64,000 nt of DNA from Propionibacterium acidifaciens DSM 21887 (GTDB taxonomy: Bacteria > Actinomycetota > Actinomycetes > Propionibacteriales > Propionibacteriaceae), in assembly GCF_000426605.1 (NCBI RefSeq), contig NZ_AUFR01000010.1:1-64000 (forward strand). The letters run 5' to 3'. Numbering within the stretch: position 1 is the stretch's first letter; every line of letters begins with the position of its first letter. Positions 18,177-27,096 of this stretch are shown piece by piece. Made by a program: the position numbers and the translations under genes. Below the pieces are notes generated by a model that was given only the letters and a program-made list of their open reading frames with translations, searched no databases and was not told the origin of the DNA.

Positions 18177-21100
18177 TCACCGGGCCGTCGGTCCGGCGGT
18201 CTGGACGAGTTCGACGGTGCCGCTCATGCACATGTACCCCCGCCCGATGGTCACTGGCACGGTCGCCCGACGCGGCAGCCGGGCACCCAACAGGTCGCCG
18301 TCGTAGTCGACATTGGGCTGGAGCAGAATGCCGCAACGCGACTTGCGCAGGGTCTTCGTCCAGTGCGAGTAGAGACTGCGCAGGTCATCGGAACGACCGG
18401 CGGCGACGATGTGCAGGGTGGGCATGCCCGACTCGATGAGCGAGTTGATGGACTTGTCGCTGTCGTCGAACTGCTCGGCGTCATCGATGAGCAGCAGCAC
18501 CTGCTCCGTGGCGAGCCGCAGCTGGGCGGTGACGGCCGACACGCCGTCCCTTCCGACGGACACCTGGTCGAGCAGGGGCGAGTCGACGAGCGGGGAGCGG
18601 CGCATGCACAGGCCCCACACGCTCAGCTCGACGCCATCGCGGGCCGCGGCGGCCCTGGCGACCTCTGCCACGGCGAGCAGCACGGTGGACTTCCCGCTGC
18701 GGGCCGGCCCCGCGACGAGCATGTGCTCGCCCTCGTAGGTCTCCAGCGCGCCGACCGTCAGGTCGGAGCCGCGCAGGCCGATCGGAAGGCGCCACGGCTC
18801 GCCGGTCAGCTGCGCCGCGTCGAGGCAGTCGATGACGGCGACCTCAGTGGGCAGGGTCGCCACGACGCTGCGCTTCGGCTCCGGGCTCCCCCAGCGGCCG
18901 CGGACGAGCCCGACCGCCGCCTCGACGCCGCCGTGCGGGGTGGCGACGTGGGTCTGGAGCTTCGTCTCGGCGCCGACGCAGCGGCCCGGCACCGGGGGCG
19001 GGGCCTCGATGGCCTTGATGCCGCTCAGCGCGTAGTCGTAGCGGTCGGCGAGGTGGAACAGCCAGCGCTGGGTGGTGACCTCGTCGACGGCGGAGGGGAT
19101 CGACTTGGCGCGGCTGGTGGCCACGGCCGTCCAGATGCCCAGTTCGGGGCCGTCGGCATAGACGCGGTACAGGCTGTCGAGCAGGGCCATGCCGTCGATG
19201 TCCTGGTACTCGTCGCGCAGAGTCGCCAGGCCGTCCAGCAGGAAGACGATGCGCCGGTGGTCGCCGGTCGGATCGGCCTTGCGCCGGTCGAGTTCGTTCT
19301 TGAGGTGGCGCAGCAGCCGCGTCTGCTGCTCGCGGGAGCCCGAGCCGGACCCGGCGTAGCCGATGGTGTGCGGCAGCGCCTGGAGCGGCGCCAGGTCGCC
19401 GGCGCCCATGTCGAGGATGATGAGGTCCATCTCGTCGGGCGGCAGCTCGTCGGCGAGGGCGAGCGCCACCGTCATGAGGGTGGTGCTCGTGCCGCTGCCC
19501 GGGATGCCGAGGAACATGGCGTTGCCGCGGCTCATGTCCCAGTGGGCGAGGACCTGGCGCTGGTGGTCGGGGTCGTCGGACAGTCCCAGGGCGACACGCG
19601 TGCCGTCGGTGCCGCCCACGACCGGCTGCTGGGCCTCCTCGACCTGTCCGCCGGGCGCGTCGGCCGCATCGAGCCCATCGTCGGCGGTGAAGCCGGCCAG
19701 GTCGACGCGGGCGCCGAGCGGGGTCGGCCAGACCGGCCTGGGCGATGCGATGCCCAGATGGTCGGAGGCCTCGACGATGGCCTCGATCATGAGGTCCATG
19801 TCGGCTTCGGTGACCTCGGCGCCCTTCGTCCCCCCGAAGGAGACGCTCCCGCCGGGGGCGCCGAAGACGACGTCGCGGTACTCGATCTGGACGGCGTCGA
19901 CGGCCTCCGCGCGGCCGGTGACCAGCGCGGTCTGCACCGGCGTGATGTCCTCCTGGCCGAGCTTGACCCAGGAGCGGCCCTTCTGGGATCGGCTGATCGC
20001 GGCGGCGTGCGGCACGCCGATGACGTTGTTGGAGTCCTCCTTGCTCTGCACCCGCAGGGCCACGCGCAGGTTCGTATTGGCGAGGATGTCGTCGTTGACG
20101 ACGCCGGCCGGACGCTGGGTCGCCAGGATCATGTGGACGCCGAGGGTGCGGCCGACGGCGCCGATCGAGACGAGCGAGGTGAGCACGTCGGGGAAGTCCT
20201 TGGCGAGCATGGCGAACTCGTCGACGACGAGCAGCAGTCGCGGCATCGGCTCGGAGGGATTGGTGGCCAGATAGGCGTCGAGGTTGTCGACGCCCTCCCC
20301 CGCCGCGGCGAACATGCGCTGGCGGTAGTCCATCTCGGCCTCCAGGGCGCGCAGCGCGCGGTCGGCCAGCTGCTCGTCCAGGTTCGAGATGGTGCCGATG
20401 GTGTGCGGCAGCGCCTCGAGGGGCTTGAAGGCCGCACCGCCCTTGAAGTCGATGAGGATGAAGGTGAGCTTCGTCGGGTCGTTGCGGGCGGCGAGGCCCG
20501 AGATGAGCGACCGCAGGAACTCCGACTTGCCCGAACCGGTCGTGCCGCCGACCAGGCCGTGCGGGCCGTCCCGCACCAGATCGAGCTCGAACGGGCCGTT
20601 CTCGCCGATGCCGATCGGGGTGGAGGTGCCCCGCGAGTGGGCCCACAGCTCCTCGATCCCCCCGGGGGTGATCTCGTCGATGCCCAGCAGCGGCGGCAGA
20701 CGCACCAGCGAGGGCAGGGCGGCGCCGGGCACGACGAGCTCGGGGTCCTCGAAGCGCGACAGGGCCACAGCGGCCTCGCGCGCGGTCCGCAGGTCGATGC
20801 CGGCCAGCACCGCGTCGTCAATGGTCGTGCGGGTGCTGGGGTAGGTGACGACGCCGGCGCCGTCCTCGCGCACCTCGACGATCGTCGTGCAGGCCGCGGG
20901 CAGCTGCTCGACGGCCGAGGCGATGACGATGCCGGGCACGTGGTTGACGCGCTTGCCATCCCGGTCGGCGGTCGCGCCCCGGGCGTGGCCGAGCAGCTCG
21001 CGGGCGGGCGCCTCGCGGCCCTCCAGGAGCACGTCGGAGTCGATGACGAGGAGCACCTCGGGCACCGGATGGCCGTCGATCTCGTCGCGCAGGGAGCGCA

Positions 21101-22496
21101 GCTGGGTCTCCGAGCGGGACCGCTCGCACGACAGCCAGCGGTCCTCGACGCCGCCGAGGCAGCGGGTGTGGGGCAGCCATGTCGCCCACTCCCAGGCCTG
21201 CTGGCGGCCGGGGTCGCAGTAGACGCCGATGGACAGGTCGGCCGGACCGGACTGCACGGCGGCTTGGACGACGAGCGAGCGGGCCACCGCCAGGACGTCC
21301 TCGCGTTCGCCGACGACGCCGACGACCCCCGAGTCGGCCAGGTCGGCCCGGATCGGTGCCGCGGTGACTCGGCTCGCGTCGATCAGCGCCTTCACGTCGT
21401 CATCGAGATGGCGCGAGGCGTTGCGGTCGACGGGCACGGTCCAGTCGCTCGTCCCGGTCCCGGCGTGCAGGCTCAGGAAGTCGGGGTGCTCGGGACGGCG
21501 CTGCCACAGCGTCGTCGCCGGCAGCTCGGCGATCCGGACGAGGGTGGCCGGGTCGGGCGAGGCGCCGCGGAGCCGTTCGCGCTCCTCGCGCACGGCGTCG
21601 GCGAGGTCGGTGGTGAACTGCTCGCAGGCCTTCGCGAAGCGCTCGTCCTCCTCCTTCCTCTCCTTCTTGGAGCGGCGCTTCTGCTCGATCCACTGGAAGA
21701 CCGCCATGAACGGGCTGAGCATCGAGATCATCGCGTAGCGGGGGTTGCCCATGACGACGACCATGCCCACGGCGAGGACGATCGGACCCAGGACGGTGGC
21801 GACCGAGAACTTGCTGGAGCTCGTGACCTTCTTGCGCTCGGGGGGCACGAGCTGCTCGGGCGGGGCGGGCTGGCCCGGGCGCGGCGGGCGGTTGAACGGG
21901 ACCGTGCCGGCGCGGGTCTGGTTGTGGAGCGATCCGGGACGCGGGGCGAGGGGCTCGGAGCCCTCCTTGCGCAGCAGCACGGTGGCGCCGCCGACGGTGA
22001 TCAGCGCGTCGCGCTCCACGAGGACTCCCTCGTCCTCCTCGACGCGGATGCCGTCGCCGAAGGTGCCGTTCGTGGAGCGGCAGTCGGTGACGCGCAGCCC
22101 CTCATCCTCGCGGACAATGCGGGTGTGCTCCCACGAGGCGCTGGGCGAGTCGATGACGATGTCGGCCTGCGGGGCACGACCGATGACGAGGCGGCGGCGC
22201 AGCGGCACCGGGACGGCGGCCCCGGCGTGCATGCCGCCGGTGAGGGTCGCCGTCCAGCCCTCGAGGTTGGCCGGCGGGCGCACCGGCTCGGAGCCGATCG
22301 TGCAGCCCTCGAGCAGGGTGACGTCGTCGATCCTGTCGGACGCGCCGCAGCGCACGTCGTCGACCCAAACGCTCTCGTCGTCGCCGGGGCGCTGCTGGCC
22401 GGCCGCCTCGACGAGATCGGCCAGGCAGGCGTCCGGCGCGAACTTCGTGAGGTCGATCTCGTGCGCGGTCGGGCCCGCCGAGACGATCAGTCGCAC
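18177..22496 (-). CDS. FHA-FtsK type VII secretion ATPase (EssC/EccC-like)
   Basis: This 1439-aa protein starts with about 75 residues of unassigned N-terminal sequence. An FHA domain follows (about 98-175) with GR106-107, S121/H124 and NGT143-145, the phosphothreonine-binding residues. Two membrane helices lie at about 231-249 and 254-272, and three FtsK/SpoIIIE ATPase domains follow. Domain 1 is intact: GTTGSGKS at 651-658, DFKGG at 683-687, VVDE at 757-760. Domain 2 has a degenerate P-loop, GIPGSGTST, with Thr in place of the Lys. Domain 3 has GPARSGKS at 1263-1270 and LLLIDDAEQ. The order FHA-2TM-3xATPase resembles EssC of Firmicutes, while DFKGG is EccC-like. It would power export of WXG100-type substrates. 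The start is GTG 22496 with GGGGAG upstream. The adjacent kinase could phosphorylate the FHA ligand. Confidence 0.9.
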   Translation of the reverse strand: MRLIVSAGPTAHEIDLTKFAPDACLADLVEAAGQQRPGDDESVWVDDVRCGASDRIDDVTLLEGCTIGSEPVRPPANLEGWTATLTGGMHAGAAVPVPLRRRLVIGRAPQADIVIDSPSASWEHTRIVREDEGLRVTDCRSTNGTFGDGIRVEEDEGVLVERDALITVGGATVLLRKEGSEPLAPRPGSLHNQTRAGTVPFNRPPRPGQPAPPEQLVPPERKKVTSSSKFSVATVLGPIVLAVGMVVVMGNPRYAMISMLSPFMAVFQWIEQKRRSKKERKEEDERFAKACEQFTTDLADAVREERERLRGASPDPATLVRIAELPATTLWQRRPEHPDFLSLHAGTGTSDWTVPVDRNASRHLDDDVKALIDASRVTAAPIRADLADSGVVGVVGEREDVLAVARSLVVQAAVQSGPADLSIGVYCDPGRQQAWEWATWLPHTRCLGGVEDRWLSCERSRSETQLRSLRDEIDGHPVPEVLLVIDSDVLLEGREAPARELLGHARGATADRDGKRVNHVPGIVIASAVEQLPAACTTIVEVREDGAGVVTYPSTRTTIDDAVLAGIDLRTAREAAVALSRFEDPELVVPGAALPSLVRLPPLLGIDEITPGGIEELWAHSRGTSTPIGIGENGPFELDLVRDGPHGLVGGTTGSGKSEFLRSLISGLAARNDPTKLTFILIDFKGGAAFKPLEALPHTIGTISNLDEQLADRALRALEAEMDYRQRMFAAAGEGVDNLDAYLATNPSEPMPRLLLVVDEFAMLAKDFPDVLTSLVSIGAVGRTLGVHMILATQRPAGVVNDDILANTNLRVALRVQSKEDSNNVIGVPHAAAISRSQKGRSWVKLGQEDITPVQTALVTGRAEAVDAVQIEYRDVVFGAPGGSVSFGGTKGAEVTEADMDLMIEAIVEASDHLGIASPRPVWPTPLGARVDLAGFTADDGLDAADAPGGQVEEAQQPVVGGTDGTRVALGLSDDPDHQRQVLAHWDMSRGNAMFLGIPGSGTSTTLMTVALALADELPPDEMDLIILDMGAGDLAPLQALPHTIGYAGSGSGSREQQTRLLRHLKNELDRRKADPTGDHRRIVFLLDGLATLRDEYQDIDGMALLDSLYRVYADGPELGIWTAVATSRAKSIPSAVDEVTTQRWLFHLADRYDYALSGIKAIEAPPPVPGRCVGAETKLQTHVATPHGGVEAAVGLVRGRWGSPEPKRSVVATLPTEVAVIDCLDAAQLTGEPWRLPIGLRGSDLTVGALETYEGEHMLVAGPARSGKSTVLLAVAEVARAAAARDGVELSVWGLCMRRSPLVDSPLLDQVSVGRDGVSAVTAQLRLATEQVLLLIDDAEQFDDSDKSINSLIESGMPTLHIVAAGRSDDLRSLYSHWTKTLRKSRCGILLQPNVDYDGDLLGARLPRRATVPVTIGRGYMCMSGTVELVQTAGPTAR

Positions 22497-22558
22497 AGTG
22501 CTTCACTCCCCTTCGCCGACGCGGCCGCCGCGCCGTCGGGCCGCCCGAGGGCGACCCC

Positions 22559-23836
22559 TCAGCCGTTCGTCGTCGTCCTGAACCAGACGAGATTGCGGGT
22601 GGCGCTGTCCGGGCGCAGGCCCAAATCCTGCGAGGTCGCGCTGAGCGCGTGCACGGAGGCGTCGGGCAGGCCGGCGTGGTTGCCCAGGTCGAGCGCCGCT
22701 CCGGCCAGGCCGGCGCCGTGGTCGGGCCTGAGCCCGTTCATGGCCTCGGCGACCTTGCCGGGTTTCGTGCTGCCGGCCGCGGCGGCGGCGTCGGCGAGGA
22801 CGACGACGGCGTCGTGCGAGGCGACGTCGGCGGCCTGGGAGACCTCGTTGAAGCTCCGCTCGCCGGACAGGTCCTTGGTGTCGGGCTGGGACGCCACGAC
22901 ACGCACGCCGGACAGATAGGCCGAGACGGCATCGCCGTCGGCGTCGCTCGTGAGGGCGGCGGCATCGCCCGTGTCGGCGCCCGCACTGAGCAGCGGCGCC
23001 GACAGCGAGGCGCCGCTGTCGACGAGCGACTGGGAGAACCGGGAGCTCAGGGCGTCGGGGGTGCAGATGATCGGCACCGTGACACCGGCGTTCTGCAGGC
23101 CCGCGACGGCCGAGCCCAGGCGCGACGCCTGCCCGGAGACGACCACCGAGTCGGCGCCGGACGACTCGATCCTGCCCTCGACGGTGGACGCGAAGTCCTC
23201 GGCCGAGGCGTCGACGCTGTCGACGTAGGCGATGCCGTCGACGCCTCCCCCGCCGGCGTCGACGAGCAGCGGGCTCGTGGCGCTCTGGGAGGCGAGGGCG
23301 TCGCCGAGTCCGCGGCGCGTCTGGCCCGCGCTCGGCCCGGTGATCCAGGCGTCGGCCCCGAGCGAGTCGGTGGACTGCTCGTACGGGGCGATGACGGGCA
23401 TGTCGAGCTCATCGGCCTTGGCCAGGGCGGCGTCGATGTGGTCGCCACTGGTGGCCATGACGATGCCCATGACTCCGGCGTCCGACAGGGCCTGCACGGC
23501 GTCCGCCGCCTCGGCCGAGTCCCCCCGGTCGTCGACGGTCGTGAACTCGACCTCCGTGCCGCCGAGCCCGAGGCGGTAGGCGGCGACCTCGGCGCCGTTG
23601 GCGTTGTCGGCCCACTGCGATCCCTCGAGCTCGCCGGAGCCGAGACTCACGATGACGCCGATGTTCAGGTGCGAGGGGACGCCGCTGATGCGCAGTGCCA
23701 GCTCGGTGGGGTGGGCCGGCGTCCCGCCGGACCCGTCGTCCTGGCCGCCCCGGTCGCCGCTGCAGCCGCTCACGCCGAGCGCCACGGCGAGGACGAGGGC
23801 GGCGGCCCGACGGCCGCCGGGGGGGCGGGCCCTCAT
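22559..23836 (-). CDS. lipoprotein with periplasmic-binding-protein-like fold
   Basis: This 425-aa protein has a lipoprotein signal peptide with lipobox LGVSGC (Cys25), so it should be anchored to the outer face of the membrane. The body shows alternating alpha/beta units like type I periplasmic binding proteins (Leu/Ile/Val receptor family). Examples are LNIGVIVSLGSGEL at the start, GVMGIVMATSGDHIDAALA, SGADSVVVSGQASRLGSA and ASHDAVVVLADAAAAAG. Its ATG overlaps the stop of the 992-aa secreted protein gene (ATGA), and the FtsK-domain ATPase follows after 62 bp. A branched-chain amino acid role is unlikely because no permease genes are present. Within this locus it may sense a ligand or act as an envelope component. 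That is an inference from context. Confidence 0.7.
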   Translation of the reverse strand: MRARPPGGRRAAALVLAVALGVSGCSGDRGGQDDGSGGTPAHPTELALRISGVPSHLNIGVIVSLGSGELEGSQWADNANGAEVAAYRLGLGGTEVEFTTVDDRGDSAEAADAVQALSDAGVMGIVMATSGDHIDAALAKADELDMPVIAPYEQSTDSLGADAWITGPSAGQTRRGLGDALASQSATSPLLVDAGGGGVDGIAYVDSVDASAEDFASTVEGRIESSGADSVVVSGQASRLGSAVAGLQNAGVTVPIICTPDALSSRFSQSLVDSGASLSAPLLSAGADTGDAAALTSDADGDAVSAYLSGVRVVASQPDTKDLSGERSFNEVSQAADVASHDAVVVLADAAAAAGSTKPGKVAEAMNGLRPDHGAGLAGAALDLGNHAGLPDASVHALSATSQDLGLRPDSATRNLVWFRTTTNG

Positions 23837-26811
23837 CGGGAGCTCTCGATCGAGAAGGTGTAGACCGAGCCGGTCGTCCCGCCGCTGGGCTTGCGCATCT
23901 GGAACAGCGGCAGCGCGTCGAGCCGCTCCAGCGCGGCGCTCATCTGCGCCTGGCGCAGCAGCAGACCGCCCAGATCGGCGCTGCGCACGTTCGCGTAGCC
24001 GGTCATGGTGCCGCTGGCGACGGCCAGCTGGGTGTCGGCGGCCTGGGCCAAGGCGGCATTCTTGCCGAGCGAGCCGAGCAGACCCGAACCGGCCGCCTCG
24101 GGATCGCCGATGTCGGCCAGCAGCTTGGCCATGTCGTCGCCGAGCAGCGCGTTCGCACCGGCGAGGTCGGCCGCCGATTGGTCGACGGAGTCGGCCACGG
24201 ACTGCTGGGCCTGCTGGGTGGCGCTGTCCATGGACTGCTGGGCCTGCGTGTAACCGTTGGCCAGTTGCTGGTTCTGGGCGTCGATGGTCGACTTGGCCTG
24301 GTCGGTCATCTGCTGGGCCTGCTGGTCAAGGGCCGACCGGTCGAAGACGTCCTGGTCGGCGGACTGGCCGCTGCCGTCCTTGGCGGAGCCGATCCGGCGG
24401 ATCTGCTCGTCGAGGGCGCCATCGCCATTCTTCTGGGCCAGCTCGGCGGCGGAGATCGCCTGCTCCAGTGCACTGGGCTGCCCGTCGAAGGCGTTGACGC
24501 TGTGGTTGAGCTTCTCGGCGGTCGAGCTGAGCTCGGCGGCCATGTCGTCGAGGCTGCTGGACTGCCGCTGCATCTCCCCGGCGCTGTCGGTCAGCCTGGC
24601 CATCGCGGCGTCCAGCTCGCCGTCACCGGCCTGTCCACCGGCGTTCCCGGTGGCCGTGGAGGAGGGCGAGGGGGACGCTGAGCCCGTCGAGGGCGAGGGG
24701 GACGTCGGGGAGGCGGAGGCCGCTCCCCCGGCCTGTCCGCCCGCGGTCAGCGCGTCGTAGTCGGACCTGAGCTGCTGGTAGGTCGCGGTGGCGTCACTGA
24801 GCGCCTTGCCGGCGCCGCCGGTCGTGTCGTTCCGGTCGAGGGTCCTGCTGAGATCGCCCCACGTCGCGCCCTCGTCGGCGAGCAGCGCCTCCACGGACGT
24901 GGTCTGCGCGTCGCCGGTCTGCGCGTCGCCGTTGCAGTCCTTGGTGCTGAGCAGCGGCATGAGCTTCGCTCGGTCGGCGGCGCTCATCTGGCAGACCTGC
25001 TTCGTCACGTCCCCGAGTCTTGCCGAGGCCGAGTCGTTCGAGGCCTTGCCCGCATCGGCCTTCGCCTTGGCGGCGTCGATCGCAGTGCCCAGCGCGGTGA
25101 TCCGGGTGTTCAGGGCGTCGATGTTCGCGCCCAGCGCGGCGACCTGCGGGGTCGCGGGGTCGACCCGGGCGGAGTCGTCGGGCAGGGCGTTCTTCACGGC
25201 CTGGACGTCGCCGACGACGGTGTTGGCCTGCGCGAGCGCGCCTCCGGCGGCCGTGGCGAGGCTCGAGGCCTGCTGCGCCGTGTCCTGGGCCGATCCCTTC
25301 AGCCCGTCGACGGCGCTCCTGGCGGCCGTGGTGAAGTCGGAGATCGCGGCGTTCAGCGACTGCTGGCCCTGGTAGAGGGCGCACGTCGCGGGCAGGGCCT
25401 CGGAGGAGGCCGAGCCGGTGGCGCTCGCCTCGGAGGGCCTGCTCGACTGCCCGTCGCCGGCCTCCTGGCCGACGGCCGCGCCCGAGGACGGCGCCTTCGA
25501 GGACGGCGTTCCCTGAGGGGTCTCGTCCCCGGTCGGCCCGGACGCCCCACTCGTGGGTTGGGGGGCGGCTGGCGTGGCGGCCGCCGGGCAGTTCTCCTCG
25601 TTCGGCTCCGACGGTCCGATGGCGGCCTCGAGGGCCGCCCGGACGCTCTCGCGCTGGTCGTCGCCGGCATCGGCGTAGGCCTGGAGCTGGGCGGCGATGT
25701 TCTGCACCGTCGCGTAGACGCTGGTCGACCGGCCGTCGGGCGCCGCGCCGCTCGTGTCGCCGAGCATCGCGCTCATGGCCTCGACACTGCTGGTCAGCTG
25801 GGCGAGGGTCTGCGACGAGCTCTGCGCCGAGGCGCTCTGCAGCTCGCCTTTGAGGCCGTCGAGCTGGCTGCCGACCGAAGTCATCGCGCCGCTCAGGTTC
25901 TGCGCATTGGACTGCATGTCCGACAGGGTCTGGGCGCCGATCGTCTCGGCCGAGGTGTCGAGGCTGGAGCGCACGTCCTGGATCGTCGAGGAGGTCTGCG
26001 CGAGCACCTGGTTGACCTGGGCGGCGAGCTCGATGGTGCGCTCCTCGAGGTCCATCTGGGCCCTCATCTGCGACGAGGCGTCCAGCAGGGAGTTCGACGA
26101 GGAGTCGGTGGCCAGTCCCGGCTGCACCGAGATGGAGAAGTCGGGGCTCGAGAAGTTCTTGGCGTCGACGACAAGGCGCAGATCGGCGCTGGCCGGCATC
26201 ATCGGCGGGGCCAGCAGGTCGGCCCACTGCACCTGGGTCCTGCCGTCGGAGTCCATGCTCACCAGGCCGTTCGTCGTGTCGCCATCACCCTCGACGATGA
26301 CGTCGCCGGCGCCCGTGCCCTCGAGCGAGGCCGAGGCGACGACGGTCAGCGGCGCCCCGACGAGCGCGCTGGTGCTGTAGGAGTTGCCGTCCATGTCGTA
26401 GCTGACCTGCTGGGCGACGAGCGTGAGGTTCTCGATCGAGACGTCGATGACGACCTTGCCGCTGTAGCCGTTGAGCTCGGACAGGTCGCTGCCGGACGAG
26501 TCCGCGGTCCGGTAGCTCGTGGTGACGCGCGCGGGGAGGTCGTCGGCGGTCTCGGACGGGGAGAACTCGTCGGACGAGGAGCTGCTCGACCGGTTCGACC
26601 TCGTCGTGATGCTCGTGGCCCTGACCGCCGTCATCGTGCCGTCGCCCGACATGGTGACGTCGACGGCGCGCAGCAGGGAGTCGCCCTGGCCCAGCGCCGT
26701 GCCGGGCCTGATCGCCATGCCCGCCACCAGGGCGGCGATGGCCGCCGCGGCGAGACCGGCGCGCGTCCGCCGTGACGAATGGATCAGACGGCTGCCACGA
26801 TGAGTGCCCAT
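23833..26811 (-). CDS. large secreted Ser/Ala/Gln-rich helical protein, type VII locus
   Basis: This 992-aa protein has a signal peptide at about residues 1-40 (basic start, hydrophobic AGLAAAAIAALVAGMA, then PGTALG). Residues 45-255 look beta-rich. A very long region (about 255-940) is predicted helical and coiled-coil, with many Asp-Ala-Gln-Ser repeats. It is broken by Ser/Pro/Thr/Gly-rich linkers near 455-505 and 715-750. I see no membrane helix after the signal, no LPXTG and no enzymatic motif. By position it resembles the extracellular part of YueB/EsaA or YhgE-type proteins of Gram-positive type VII loci, but without their membrane helices. ATG 26811 is supported by AAGGA; ATG 26883 is upstream in frame. 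Its stop overlaps the lipoprotein start. Confidence 0.65.
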   Translation of the reverse strand: MGTHRGSRLIHSSRRTRAGLAAAAIAALVAGMAIRPGTALGQGDSLLRAVDVTMSGDGTMTAVRATSITTRSNRSSSSSSDEFSPSETADDLPARVTTSYRTADSSGSDLSELNGYSGKVVIDVSIENLTLVAQQVSYDMDGNSYSTSALVGAPLTVVASASLEGTGAGDVIVEGDGDTTNGLVSMDSDGRTQVQWADLLAPPMMPASADLRLVVDAKNFSSPDFSISVQPGLATDSSSNSLLDASSQMRAQMDLEERTIELAAQVNQVLAQTSSTIQDVRSSLDTSAETIGAQTLSDMQSNAQNLSGAMTSVGSQLDGLKGELQSASAQSSSQTLAQLTSSVEAMSAMLGDTSGAAPDGRSTSVYATVQNIAAQLQAYADAGDDQRESVRAALEAAIGPSEPNEENCPAAATPAAPQPTSGASGPTGDETPQGTPSSKAPSSGAAVGQEAGDGQSSRPSEASATGSASSEALPATCALYQGQQSLNAAISDFTTAARSAVDGLKGSAQDTAQQASSLATAAGGALAQANTVVGDVQAVKNALPDDSARVDPATPQVAALGANIDALNTRITALGTAIDAAKAKADAGKASNDSASARLGDVTKQVCQMSAADRAKLMPLLSTKDCNGDAQTGDAQTTSVEALLADEGATWGDLSRTLDRNDTTGGAGKALSDATATYQQLRSDYDALTAGGQAGGAASASPTSPSPSTGSASPSPSSTATGNAGGQAGDGELDAAMARLTDSAGEMQRQSSSLDDMAAELSSTAEKLNHSVNAFDGQPSALEQAISAAELAQKNGDGALDEQIRRIGSAKDGSGQSADQDVFDRSALDQQAQQMTDQAKSTIDAQNQQLANGYTQAQQSMDSATQQAQQSVADSVDQSAADLAGANALLGDDMAKLLADIGDPEAAGSGLLGSLGKNAALAQAADTQLAVASGTMTGYANVRSADLGGLLLRQAQMSAALERLDALPLFQMRKPSGGTTGSVYTFSIESSR

Positions 26812-27096
26812 TGCGTTCCTTCCAGGGGGTGGGAGGCCTCGGCGCGGCCGCATCCCGCGCACCTCGACCGGGAAAACACCCATCGAGTCTACGGGATCAT
26901 CATGGCCCGTCCACAGCGTTCTCCCAGTGAGACGGAGACGGCCCGTCCGGTCGGACCACGGACGAGGAGCAGCCGGGCGGCGCTCCCAGAGAGACGGGGA
27001 CGCCCGCCGCAGCCCTGCCCCGATCAGGGGGAGGCACCGGGGCCCTCCCGCGAGGAGGGGACGGTCCCGATCCGATCACCTCCGGAGGGGTGCGGC

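Noticed and set aside
18363-22919. 1518-residue open frame on the plus strand opposite the FHA-FtsK gene
   Set aside because: It is composed of Asp/Val/Gly/Arg/Ala-rich antisense sequence without any family motif. The minus strand has FHA and three ATPase domains. It is the usual long antisense frame of high-GC genes.
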